This document shows positions 33,281-43,100 of a stretch of DNA of 64,000 bases, one piece after another (within the stretch, counting starts at the first letter, position 1; every line of letters begins with the position of its first letter). Both the position numbers and the translations under genes were made by a program. The notes under the pieces were generated by a model that saw only the letters and a program-made list of their open reading frames with translations, searched no databases and had not been told where the DNA came from. The stretch is from Alopecurus myosuroides (taxonomy: Eukaryota > Streptophyta > Magnoliopsida > Poales > Poaceae): the NCBI GenBank assembly GCA_028641055.1, contig CM054063.1, positions 48,171,920-48,235,919 of the forward strand, read 5' to 3'.

Positions 33281-35911
33281 TTAGTTGCTTGATTTAGGGA
33301 CCCATCTTTGAATGGGTCCTCTCATGTTAGCGACAAGGGTCTTAGGAACCCAAATACTCCAATGATAATCGTCACCATAAGAAGTACCAACATATTTAGC
33401 ATAAACATGACCATCTCTAGACTTCATAAGAACATAAGATGGATTATATTTCCCGGCAAAGTTATTGTGAGTGGTGCTCCCCCTAGAGGTCTCACCACCC
33501 ACAATGGTGTTGGTCTCCTTCCCTTTGGTCACCTCTCCCTCTTTCACAAATCTTACTTCTTGTGAGGAGGAGGTGACTCTCTTCTTGTTCTTCTTCTTGT
33601 ACTTCTTCTTTGACTTGGCTATGTAGCCAAGTCCCTCCTTTCCATTGTTGGCACGTTGAGAATCAATCTCATGGGAACTCTTCTCATTTCCTACAAGATT
33701 AGTTGTACTACAAGAATTGCTAGACAAGACATTCAAGCTAGAAAGTGAAGTGGATACAACTTGCTTGTTTGATTGTTGAGCTAGAAGATTGTCACGAGAT
33801 TTGGTTAACTTGTCATGAATTTCCTTAAGAGACATGAACTCCTTTTCAAGTTTTTCATAACGAGTACCAAGTTCCTCGTGAGCAATTCCTAGCTTCAATT
33901 CTTCATGCTCAAGAGTTTTAATTAAGGCAAGAGATTGAGCATTTTCCTTCCTAAGCTTAGAGACACTTATGGCAAAGTTTTCTTCAAGACAAGACAATTT
34001 CTCCTCAAGTGAGGCACGAATGGAACGCTCATTATCAAGAGCTTTTTCAAGCTCTTGCTCATTGCAAGTGTGACCTCCATGGCTTTCTAAGGTCATGATG
34101 ATCTCCTCCTTTTCATCAACAAGAGAGTTAGCCTCATCAAGTTGCCCCAAAAGGGAGTTCACCTTTTCCTTAGTCTCACCCTTAAGGCTAGATAGCCATA
34201 TGCTTAACTCATTAGACTCACTATCCTTCTCACATGCATTTTCAACACAATCCAATAACGAAGGAGGGTTAGTGACAATGGTCTTGGAGTTGGGAGAGCA
34301 TACCGAAGTGGCTTTTGCCATAAGACATGTAGGTCGGGTAGCCACATTCTCATTGGGGGATTCGAATAGAGAGATTGAAGGTGAGGATGCGGTGGCCTTG
34401 GCGATGTGAGCAACTCCAACTACCTCATCTTCTCCTTCATCTCCGGAGATGTAAGTCTCAAGAACCGCCCCTTCTTGAACGTAGAGAGCTCTTGGCACCT
34501 TCCTTGCAAAGTTCTTGTTTTGAGGAGGCTTAGTCTTGTTCTTGCGAATGAGCTTGCCTTTGTTTTCTTCTCTTGGCTCAAAGGGGCACTCCTTCACGAA
34601 GTGGTTAGCGCTACCACAATTATAGCATGTCCTTGGTCGCTCCCCCTTCTTCTTGTAGTTCTTGTTTCGTGGAGGCCTTGGAGATCCGGTCTTGTGAGCT
34701 TCCCATCTCTTCCAATATCCATGCATAGCAAGGGAAATGCACTTGTGAGCTCCTGTGTAAGTATCTTCATAGTCTTCCTCATCATCATCATCTTCTTCAC
34801 TTTCATCAACTCGAGCCATTGCCGTTGACTTCAATGCAAGGTTGGGAGACTTTCCTATCCCTCTAGAGCGAGCTAGAGCATCATCCGCACTCTTGTGTGA
34901 GAGAGAGATTGCGATGAACTCACTAAGAACACCTATGGAGTTGAGAGTATTGTAGTCCGCTCTTGTCCGGATGCTAGTGGCGAGATTCTTCTCGAAGGGT
35001 GTGATAGCCTTGACAAACTTCCTCTTTATCCATTCATCCGTGATCTCTTCCTTGCCAAAGTCTCTCAGTTGATTGGCGAGAGTGACAACTCGTCTATAGA
35101 GCTCTTCAGGAGTCTCATCCTCTTGCATAACGAAGTTCTCGGAGTTATCAATGGCCACATCATACTTGGAGGACTGAATACTAGCATTTCCTTGAAACAA
35201 GGTATCAAGTTTGTCCCAAGCTTCCTTGGCGGTCTTGCAACCGCGAATGTGAGTGAGATGCTCCCTTGGGAGAGCCTTCTGGATAATAACAAGAGCAGTT
35301 TTGTTGAGTTGAGATTCAACATCCTCCCTTGGAGTCAAGTTGCTTGGATCATGAGGATGAAATCCATGGATCACGCTTCTCCACAATGCCGTACACGATC
35401 CTGAAATGTGAGATTCCATTTCAAACTTCCAAGAGGAAAATTCGTTAGTGTTAAGGATGGGTGGAACTCCAACATTAAGGATGTGTGGCATGGAAACGAT
35501 TGGGTGGATAGAATCATAGTTTTGTGGTGGTGGAACTTTAGAATTGGACCCCGAACCATTAGCCGTTTGAGACTTGGAGCCACCGTCACTCTCCTTAGCT
35601 TTGGCTTTAGCCTTTTGTGCGGCTTTAGCCTTAGCTTTGGCAATGTTTTCTTCGATTTCGGAAATATCCGGATTTGTTTCCTCATCCGAACTATCCTCAT
35701 CGGTGACATGGGGTGAGTGAGACGGCTCCTTGGTTCTACCCATCATGTTCTCCAACATCTTCTTGATGGAGGAAACCTCCGAGCCCACACTAGAGCTAAC
35801 CTTGGACAATTGGGTTTGAATGGTACAAACCGTTGTCTCAAGGTTGGCTATAGTGTCAGCCATTTTGGAGAGCTCCTCCTTAGAAGATTCGGGATCATCC
35901 CCGTTGACCAT
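33281..35911 (-). CDS. gag: Copia gag polyprotein
   Basis: 876 codons, starting 53 bp after the 5' LTR. The N-terminal third is charged, with a short coil. The UBN2/gag-type capsid domain begins near residue 155 (FSSWKFEMESHI) and includes the region KAITPFEKNLATSIRTRADY. A canonical CCHC zinc knuckle (CYNCGSANHFVKEC, about residues 427-440) binds RNA. Residues about 590-715 are a long coiled coil (LEKALDNERSIRASLEEKL and onward), and the C-terminus is basic. The protein assembles the cytoplasmic particle that packages element RNA. The frame is intact and ends with TAA at 33281-33283, a few residues after the conserved RWVPKS. Unusually long for copia gag but normal for Maximus/SIRE. Confidence 0.9.
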   Translation of the reverse strand: MVNGDDPESSKEELSKMADTIANLETTVCTIQTQLSKVSSSVGSEVSSIKKMLENMMGRTKEPSHSPHVTDEDSSDEETNPDISEIEENIAKAKAKAAQKAKAKAKESDGGSKSQTANGSGSNSKVPPPQNYDSIHPIVSMPHILNVGVPPILNTNEFSSWKFEMESHISGSCTALWRSVIHGFHPHDPSNLTPREDVESQLNKTALVIIQKALPREHLTHIRGCKTAKEAWDKLDTLFQGNASIQSSKYDVAIDNSENFVMQEDETPEELYRRVVTLANQLRDFGKEEITDEWIKRKFVKAITPFEKNLATSIRTRADYNTLNSIGVLSEFIAISLSHKSADDALARSRGIGKSPNLALKSTAMARVDESEEDDDDEEDYEDTYTGAHKCISLAMHGYWKRWEAHKTGSPRPPRNKNYKKKGERPRTCYNCGSANHFVKECPFEPREENKGKLIRKNKTKPPQNKNFARKVPRALYVQEGAVLETYISGDEGEDEVVGVAHIAKATASSPSISLFESPNENVATRPTCLMAKATSVCSPNSKTIVTNPPSLLDCVENACEKDSESNELSIWLSSLKGETKEKVNSLLGQLDEANSLVDEKEEIIMTLESHGGHTCNEQELEKALDNERSIRASLEEKLSCLEENFAISVSKLRKENAQSLALIKTLEHEELKLGIAHEELGTRYEKLEKEFMSLKEIHDKLTKSRDNLLAQQSNKQVVSTSLSSLNVLSSNSCSTTNLVGNEKSSHEIDSQRANNGKEGLGYIAKSKKKYKKKNKKRVTSSSQEVRFVKEGEVTKGKETNTIVGGETSRGSTTHNNFAGKYNPSYVLMKSRDGHVYAKYVGTSYGDDYHWSIWVPKTLVANMRGPIQRWVPKSSN

Positions 35912-35950
35912 GATTACTCTTAGGCGGTTAAGCCCGATAAAAGAGCCGAG

Positions 35951-35962
35951 GCTCTGATACCA
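35951..35962 (-). other. Primer binding site, initiator tRNA-Met
   Basis: The minus strand reads TGGTATCAGAGC two bases after the 5' LTR. This is the standard site complementary to the 3' end of plant initiator methionine tRNA, used by copia elements. Confidence 0.95.
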
Positions 35963-35964
35963 AT

Positions 35965-37447
35965 TGAAAGTTCAATATGGTCAACTAGAGGGGGGGGGTG
36001 AATAGGTGACCTACAAATTTTAATTCTTTTCAACTTTTAGTGGGGGCTTTTAAGAAAGTAAATACTTGATTACCTAGATGTGCAACTAAATGAGTAACCT
36101 AGGTGATACGAAGCAAGTAGCAGCGGATATAAAGGAACGGTACAAGAGAACAACAAGTGAAAACACGGAGACAAGGATATGTTTCCCGTAGTTCCTTCTT
36201 AAAAGAAGTACGTCTACGTTGGAGAGGTGGGGAGCCACCTAGGCGCTCCTCAATAGCACGGATGTGCACACCTTGTTCTCCTTGAGCTTCTCCGGTGAGA
36301 GAGATGCTCGTTTCCACTATGAGGTCGACTTGAAGGCGTTGACCAAACCTTTACAAGGGGGTTGAGGCTACTCCACAAGTGAGATGGAGGCTCTCAACAA
36401 TCGAAGCTTCTTGCTACAAGGTGGAAGCTACAAGCACTAGGGTTTCCCTTGGATGACAAAGCAACCAAGAGATTACAAGATCCCGAGAGTTGTGGTGTGG
36501 GTACACACGTTTTGGCTTGGTGGAAAGGTAGATCTAATACTCCTCCATGAGATCCTTGAAGGGCATCGAGTTTGGTTGGAGGAGGAGAGAGATCGGGGCG
36601 TTTTGAGCTCTACAACAATGGAGGAGAGAGAGGAATGGACGAGCTACCTATCTAGAGGAAGAAGACAGCTATTTATAGGCTCCTCCAAATTCTGACCGTT
36701 GCAGTCCCGCGGGACCGGAAATTTCCGGGGTAAAGGCCGGAATATTCCGGTGTGAGTTGACCGGATATTTGAAAACTCCGGGGGGCGGATAATTGAAAAA
36801 TCCGGGGGCGGAAATTTCCGCCCCCATCTCTGTGCGTAGGCATCAACATGTTGAAGAAAAATTGCAAAGGACCAAGGGCCGGAGATTTGCTCCGGAAATT
36901 TCCGGGGCAAATTTCCGCCCCACCTTCTGTGCGCGGGCATCAACTTATGATAGGAAAATGGCTAAGGACTTCGATGCCCGGAATATTGAAATATCCGGGG
37001 GGCGGATAATTGAAATGTCCGGGCCCAGAATTTTCCGGACTGAATCTCCGCCCCCATCTCTGTGCGCGGGCAACATGAAGTAGTCCAATTTCTGCTAAGT
37101 CCTTGAACGCCGGATTTTTGCCCGGAAATTTCCGGGGCAAATTTCCGCCCTGGCTTCTGTGCGCGGGCAGACAAACACTTGTCGTTTTCGTGGAAGCCAG
37201 ATAGGAGGCCGGAAATTTCCGGCGAGAGGGCCGGATAATCCGCTCCTTAAGTTCCGGAATTTCCGCCCTTTATACTGAAAAATCCGGTGGCTGTAATTCC
37301 ACAATAGAGAGCTTCTCTTTGATCTTTTGACGAGGATATAACGATGATCATCTAAGATAATAGCTGCACAGGCTGAACCACATGTTAGATAGGAGATATC
37401 CGTGTTATCATCATCACCAAAATCATTAGAGGGATCATGAGCTTTCA
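35965..37447 (-). repeat. 5' LTR of the copia element (promoter)
   Basis: 1,483 bp. The minus-strand U3 begins at 37447. The TATA box (cctataaatag) is at 36669-36679, and upstream lie at least six perfect palindromes of the CCGGAAATTTCCGG/CCGGAATATTCCGG type separated by a recurring spacer (tctgtgcgcgggca). Confidence 0.93.
36715..37290. promoter_or_regulatory. Palindrome array in copia 5' LTR promoter
   Basis: Perfect dyads include 36715-36728 (CCGGAAATTTCCGG), one near 36738 (CCGGAATATTCCGG), and others near 36893, 37121 and 37209, plus GCGGAAATTTCCGC near 36805. Imperfect half-sites fill the gaps. Repeating blocks end in ttctgtgcgcgggca. The dyad nearest the gene lies 35 bp upstream of the TATA box. 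A second copy of the array is at 26125-26715 in the other LTR. Confidence 0.7.
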
Positions 37448-37452
37448 CAAGG

Positions 37453-38624
37453 TACTCCTTTTTATCCCTAGTGAGGTAACTAAGAAAGGTTTAACAAAAC
37501 CTAAGTGGATCGCTGAACTTCTGTCACTTTCACAGCACTAGCCGCCCCCCAGTTACTCGAACTAATGCACCCATCACCCAGACACACTTACACGAACTAG
37601 ATTGATCAAAGCTAGCAAATAAGAACGGGGTACATAAGATACATCTACTCAAATAACTCAAGAGAAACAATTGCAATCTCAGATTCAATAACTCATAGAA
37701 AAGATCCACCACATAGGAATTACAACGGTGCCCGTAATCATGTGAGGCAGCTCATACGGATCTAATTAGTAAGCACATAGAGAGAGAGAGATACAATTGC
37801 TACTTCCACAAACCCATAGTCCCTGGGGTGGACTACTCCCTCTTCATGGAGATGTCAATGGAGATGACGTTGGAGGGGTAGGAGATCACACCGGCGGCGC
37901 CCTGCCGGAGTTTTCCCCTCCAATCTGGAACTTCTGGTCTCTGTTTCGGTGTTTCGGTGTTTCGGCGGCGTTCCTCTCTGTAAGGGTATGGGGGACCCTT
38001 TTTATAGTCGGTTTTAGGTCAAGACGGAGTCGGTAAGTCGAAAATGGAAGGAATTGGGGACACAGGGGCCAAAAGGGGTCCTCTCATGCGGCCAAGAAAT
38101 CTGGCTGCGTGGAGGGTGCTCTTTTGGGCCTCCTTGCCCAATTCTCGTGGATCCTTTGCCCGCAAGTCTTCTCCTTCCAAAAAAATGACCCCCGCAGATT
38201 TTCATGTGGTTTCGCGGAAGTTTGCCCCCTGAAACGTCAAAAATATAGAAAACGGGGTTTCTGACAGGCAGGGTTAATTCCATAAAAGTTGGGGGACTTT
38301 GTAATTTAACCGCAAAATAGTATAAAACATTGAATTATACCCTTATATGATGCAATATGTAATAGAAAACCATGTGAAAATATGCAAAATTCATCTATGC
38401 ATTTTACATGCATCAACATCCCCAAGCTTAACCCATGCTCATCCTCGAGTATGAAGGTGATAAAACTAAGATGGGTTTTGCATATTGAAACAATCATGGG
38501 ATATAAAGGAGGATTATTCATGCTACATATAATCAAATGATTAATACTAGAAATGAGTAGCAATATACAATTCATGTTGTAAGAAATATCAAATATGCAA
38601 GCAAACATGCTTCATGAAAGTTCA
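37453..38624. other. Host of the copia insertion, right part; no gene
   Basis: Continues the sequence interrupted at 25363. It contains a GA-repeat (37778-37791) and a stretch with catccccaagctt (38407) like the polypurine-tract side of a gypsy element on the minus strand. It ends with GTTCA, the target duplication of the outer gypsy element. Confidence 0.35.
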
Positions 38625-39480
38625 TGTCGTGGTGGTATCACGGCAGATGCCATAGGATGGCTAATCTGTTGGGGTCGATGGACACTGGAGGTGCTCGGGG
38701 AGGGATCATGCAGCGAGTAGCCGCGTGTGGGATGAGTCAAGCACTTCAAACAAAAAGATCTACCCAGGTTCAGGGCCCTCGTGTGGAGGTAAAACCCCTA
38801 CTCCTGCCTTTCTCTCTTTATATGTGTGTGTCACCGAGTAGCCACAGTACAGTTTTGGCCTACAGCCGAGTAGACACTCTTCTCTCTACGTGATGTGTAT
38901 GCTAAGTGTTCTCTCCGACGCAGCGACCCTCGCACAGGAGGAGGCAGGGCACCTTATATACTGGTGCCCAGCCGAATACAGCCAATAGGGAAAAGTACAA
39001 ACAGATGTCGACATAGTGTGCACACTGCACACTTCTAGCTTCTCGCTGACAGCTTTGGCTTCCTAGTTTGTCTTGTGTGCAAAGTCGTTGTGCAAAAGCA
39101 AGATGACGTTCTGTTATCACTGCCACAGCAACAGGGTAGGACCCCTAACCTGCGCCATCCTGCTGACACCCTGGCGCGGATAAGCACGCGCTCTGCAGAT
39201 GAACAGTGCACCAGTACGGACCCAGGATAAGCGGGATCCTGTGTCAGAACGTCTCCTTTGACTTCTGGCCCAAGTAGGAACTCACTCCCTCTACTCGGAC
39301 TACTTCCTCTACTCGGAGGAACATAACTTCCTTGATTCTTTCTCCTGGCCATCAGCGTGCATGGCCGAATAGCAGTCGACCGGGTAGCGTGTACCGGGTA
39401 GCTAGCTACTCTGCCAAACGTCTCTTCTGACCTTGCCCTTAGCACTTGCCTTTACCCTACTCGGGGGTAACCCCCCGACA
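38625..39480 (-). repeat. 3' LTR of outer gypsy element
   Basis: 856 bp, highly similar to the other LTR but with about 59 extra bp (about 38690-38750, ggtgctcggggaggg...) absent there. The motif ccgagtag/ctactcgg recurs many times. Confidence 0.92.
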
Positions 39481-39496
39481 TTAGTCCCCGAAGCTG
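39481..39496 (-). other. Polypurine tract of outer gypsy element
   Basis: The minus strand reads gcttcggggactaa, immediately preceding the 3' LTR. This is the expected site for plus-strand priming, although interrupted by pyrimidines. Confidence 0.6.
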
Positions 39497-40190
39497 GTAG
39501 AGTCCTGCGAACTTGTTCACTGGGCTCTTCCAGCTTAAAACAAATATTTGCCTTCGAACCGTAAGATGCGGAGTAGCACCTCCGAGTAGCCCTCAACTCT
39601 GGCTCGAGTATCTTCTTCTCCGAATAGCACTAGTTCTCTTCTCTGACGCCGAGTAAGAAAACTTAGCAAAATCCTGAACAGAATCTAACTGTGGCAGAGC
39701 AAATCCATCTCTCCGCATCGCTACCGGGCACGTGTCACGCCCTCGTACCCCCGAAGCCTCGGTGCCTGGGATATGATAGGCCACGCGCCTATCACTGCGA
39801 CCTGGGCCCACTGGCCCGTTAGGTCACTTCAACTGGATTTATCAACCCACGATCTCGACGTGGGATCAATTGCACCCGTTACGCGCGCATTATGCGTTGT
39901 GTGCGTTTCTAAACGGCTCGCATCCCACGTCTCACGATCTCCACACACAACTGATCCCACTAACTCTGCTGGTAACGACAACCCGAGGGGAGAGATAAAT
40001 ACCCCCTCGGTAACTCCTTCTTCTCTTTCCTGCTCGCATTCATCTCCTGCCCCTTAGTTTCTCCGCCGCCACAGAGCACTACGCCGCCGCGCATCCTTGC
40101 CGTGCCGCTGCTCCGTGCGACGCCAGAGAGACAGAAAGCACTCCCTCCACCTGAAACTCCCTTAGATCTCCCCCCAAGCATCTTCTCCTC
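39497..40190 (+). promoter_or_regulatory. Promoter and 5' UTR region of the antisense gene
   Basis: About 690 bp without ORF. A TATA-like gataaatacc at 39994-40003 sits about 190 bp upstream of ATG 40191, followed by a pyrimidine-rich leader (ccttcttctctttcc). Repeated ccgagtag motifs occur upstream. Confidence 0.5.
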
Positions 40191-43100
40191 ATGGCTCGCG
40201 GAGACGATGACGCCCGCGCCGGATGGGCGGGATCTGAGGTCACGGCGGAGGATTACCAATGGTTGGTCAATACCCGCCGTGTTCCTCCCGGCGTGCGGTG
40301 TAGGCAGCCGGACGGCGAAATCGTCCCCACACTGGAGGCGGACGAGTTCGTCGTCTTCCTCGCCCACTTCAAGCGAGGATTCGGCCTGCCGGTGTCCGAT
40401 TTCTTGAAGGATTTCTTGAACCACTTCGGGCTGCAACCGCACCACCTGCCTCCCAACGCCGTGGTGATGCTCGCGTACCAGGCCGTGGTCTGCGAGGCGT
40501 TCCTAGGCGTGCGCCCAACAGTGCATACCTGGGCGCGCTACTTCTTCTTCCGGAAGCAAAGCGTCCCCAAGCCCGGAAGCACGGAGAGCTCCCGCACCAT
40601 GACGAAGACAGGAAGCGCTTTGATGCTGCAGCACGGCTCCGCCAACCACCCGCGCATCAAGGGGCTCGACACGGTGCGCAAGTGGCAGCGCACCTTCCTC
40701 TACGTAAAAAATGTTCCTGCTGAAGAAGGAGCGCAAGTCACGGACCGGATTGGGCTCCCCAAGTGGACGAACACGCCGCCCACCCAGCAGAATCGGGAAT
40801 ACAAGCCGAAGAATCACGGCAATATCCTTCAGATTGAGCAGCGCCTTGCCGAGCTGAAGGGGCTAGGATTCAAGGGCGATGATCCCATCGCGTGTTGGAT
40901 CTCGCGGCGAGTGCTCCCGCTTCAGCGCTGCTCCCACATCATGTGCTACATGGGAGGCAGCAGGGACTGCACGAGGACCACTACCTTCGAGCTCAGCACA
41001 GCGGATGTGGCCGTCTGGGAGCGCTCCATCATGAAGACTGGCCTCACCGACACCTGGCAATACGGCTTCATGCCGTATAGCCGCGACAAGCCAATTGAAC
41101 AGGTTAGCCCTTTATGCTTTATCTCCACATTCTGATACCGAGTAGGTGGCTTTCCAGCTTAGTATGCTTAGTCTTTGCATGCTGCGCCGAGTAGAACGAC
41201 ACTAGAATCTCGTTGGCTTTATGTGCTTTGTGTTTGCACGCCATGTTGAGTAGAGAACCTTAGCCAAATATGCTTTGTGTTTGCATTCCGTACCGGATAG
41301 GATTCCTTAGCCTTGTGCTCAACTTGTTCGTATTGCCTGCTTGTCTTTCCAGCACATTGACCGCCAGCTCGTTGAAAATGAGGAGCGCTTTGAGTCCAAC
41401 TGGAGCAAAGACCGAGAAGAAGACGACGAGACCGCCTATGACACCCAGGCCACCCTCTGTGTCCCTCGCGCCGAACAACCGGGTAAGCACCAAGTTGATG
41501 CGTCCATTCGAGACTGGTCCGAGGACGATGAAGAAGGTGACTGAGTTCGCCTCTCTAGTTGCGAGTAGCGCAATCCAACATCCCTTTTCGTTTCTCAACT
41601 CCTTTTTCTTCTCTACTCTGCAGATGACCCCGAGGCGGACGAAGAAGACGACGTCGATCCTGTTGCTGTGGCTGCTCCTACTACTCGGAAGAGGGCGGGT
41701 AGCAGCGCCCAAGAGCCTACTGCCAAGAAGTCCAAGAAGACCGAGAAGAAGAAGGTCTCCAGCAGGAAACCACTCCCTACCCGCAAAGGGTAAGTAATTT
41801 CCCTCTAAGTCACATTATGCTGCTGCTTCTCGGTGTTCTCTTCTCCTCCTCTTTTTCTGAACTCCCTTTCTCCTTCAGCGATCCTCTGGACGCTGACGTG
41901 GCTGCAGCTCCCACTACCTCCAAGAGGAAATCCGTCATCAACCTCGAGCAACTCGTCGATCTCTCCGAGGATGAGGACGAGCCAGCAGCACGGGATAGGA
42001 CACGTGCGCCCTCTCCCGTGAAGGAAGAAGAAGAAGGCATCAACGCCGAGGACACGGGCGCTGGTGCCCAAGACATGGACCAGGAGCAGCAGGCCCGCGC
42101 AGAAGAGAGTGCGCAGGATGTTGCTCAAGATGAAACACCCCCTTCTCCCCCAGCTGCCTCAGCTGGGGATAATATCGCACAAGATGCCGAGCACCAAGAC
42201 GATGCCGCCCTTGAGCGGCAAGACGAGAACCTGGGGCAGCCGGAAGGTGAAGCTGCTGTTCAGGACGACCCCGCGGCCCAGCCGCGGGTAGAAGAACCAG
42301 AAGATGTACGACCCGATCCCGCTGCCGAGCAGCGGGTTGAGACGACTGCGGTGGAGCAAGACCCGCAGGGCCAAGCGCAGCCGGACGCTGCGCCGGGTAG
42401 CCGGCCCCCTGTGCCGCCTACCCAGCAGGTTACTCCACCTACTGCACCAAACCCTCCACGACCACCGAAGAAGACCAAGACTGCACCAAGCCCTCCAGCT
42501 AAGCAGAGCACACAGAAGACCGCGCCGAGCCCTCCTCCCAAGCAAGGCACTAAGAAGACTGCTTCTCAGACGGATGCTGCCGGCAAGAAGGCCGTCCAGT
42601 CTGACGCCCCAGTTCGCAAGAATCCACCGCGCAACGCTGCGCAGGATGCTGCTATGATGCCGCTGCCGAAATTAACCGTGAAGCCTGCCGTGAAGAGCGC
42701 GCAACTTACAATTGGCGCTTCTGGCAGTTCTGCTGGCGCGGGCGAGGGATCGAGCGCTCAACAGCCGCAACCCAGCTTCCTGCCCTACATGCTGCAGATG
42801 GCCAAGCAGCACAGTATCGAGTTGAGCAAGAGCGAGCAGTGGATCGCCCTTACGAAGGGCATCCACGCCAAAGCAGTGGACGCCAAGTTGCCGGAGAAGA
42901 AGAAAACCCTTGCGCTCTACTCACGCGAGGTCCAAGAGACTGAGGTGCAATCCGAGGGGCTCGAGCAGATGATTGACCGAGTAGGCTTCATCGACCAGGT
43001 GTGGGAAAGCGCCGCCCATGGCAACAAGACTTGGTATGGCACCACCGTGGGCTCGCTGGACCACTGGCGTATCGACTGGAACAAGGCTGACATGGGCTAC

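Larger units (their letters stand above)
25364..37452 (-). mobile_element. Complete Ty1/copia element, Maximus/SIRE-like
   Basis: The element runs from 25369 to 37447 (12,079 bp) between two 5-bp copies of CAAGG (25364-25368 and 37448-37452). The LTRs start TGAAAG and end CTTTCA. On the minus strand the order is 5' LTR, initiator-tRNA-Met binding site, gag, pol (protease, integrase, RT, RNase H: the copia order), an extra gene with its own promoter, polypurine tract, 3' LTR. The long LTRs (about 1.5 kb), long coiled-coil gag and extra region after pol fit the Maximus/SIRE lineage (inference from known families). The LTRs are very similar, so insertion is fairly recent. Confidence 0.93.

Noticed and set aside
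30469..36717. Plus-strand ORFs across the copia gag-pol
   Set aside because: All are shadows of the minus-strand polyprotein frames.
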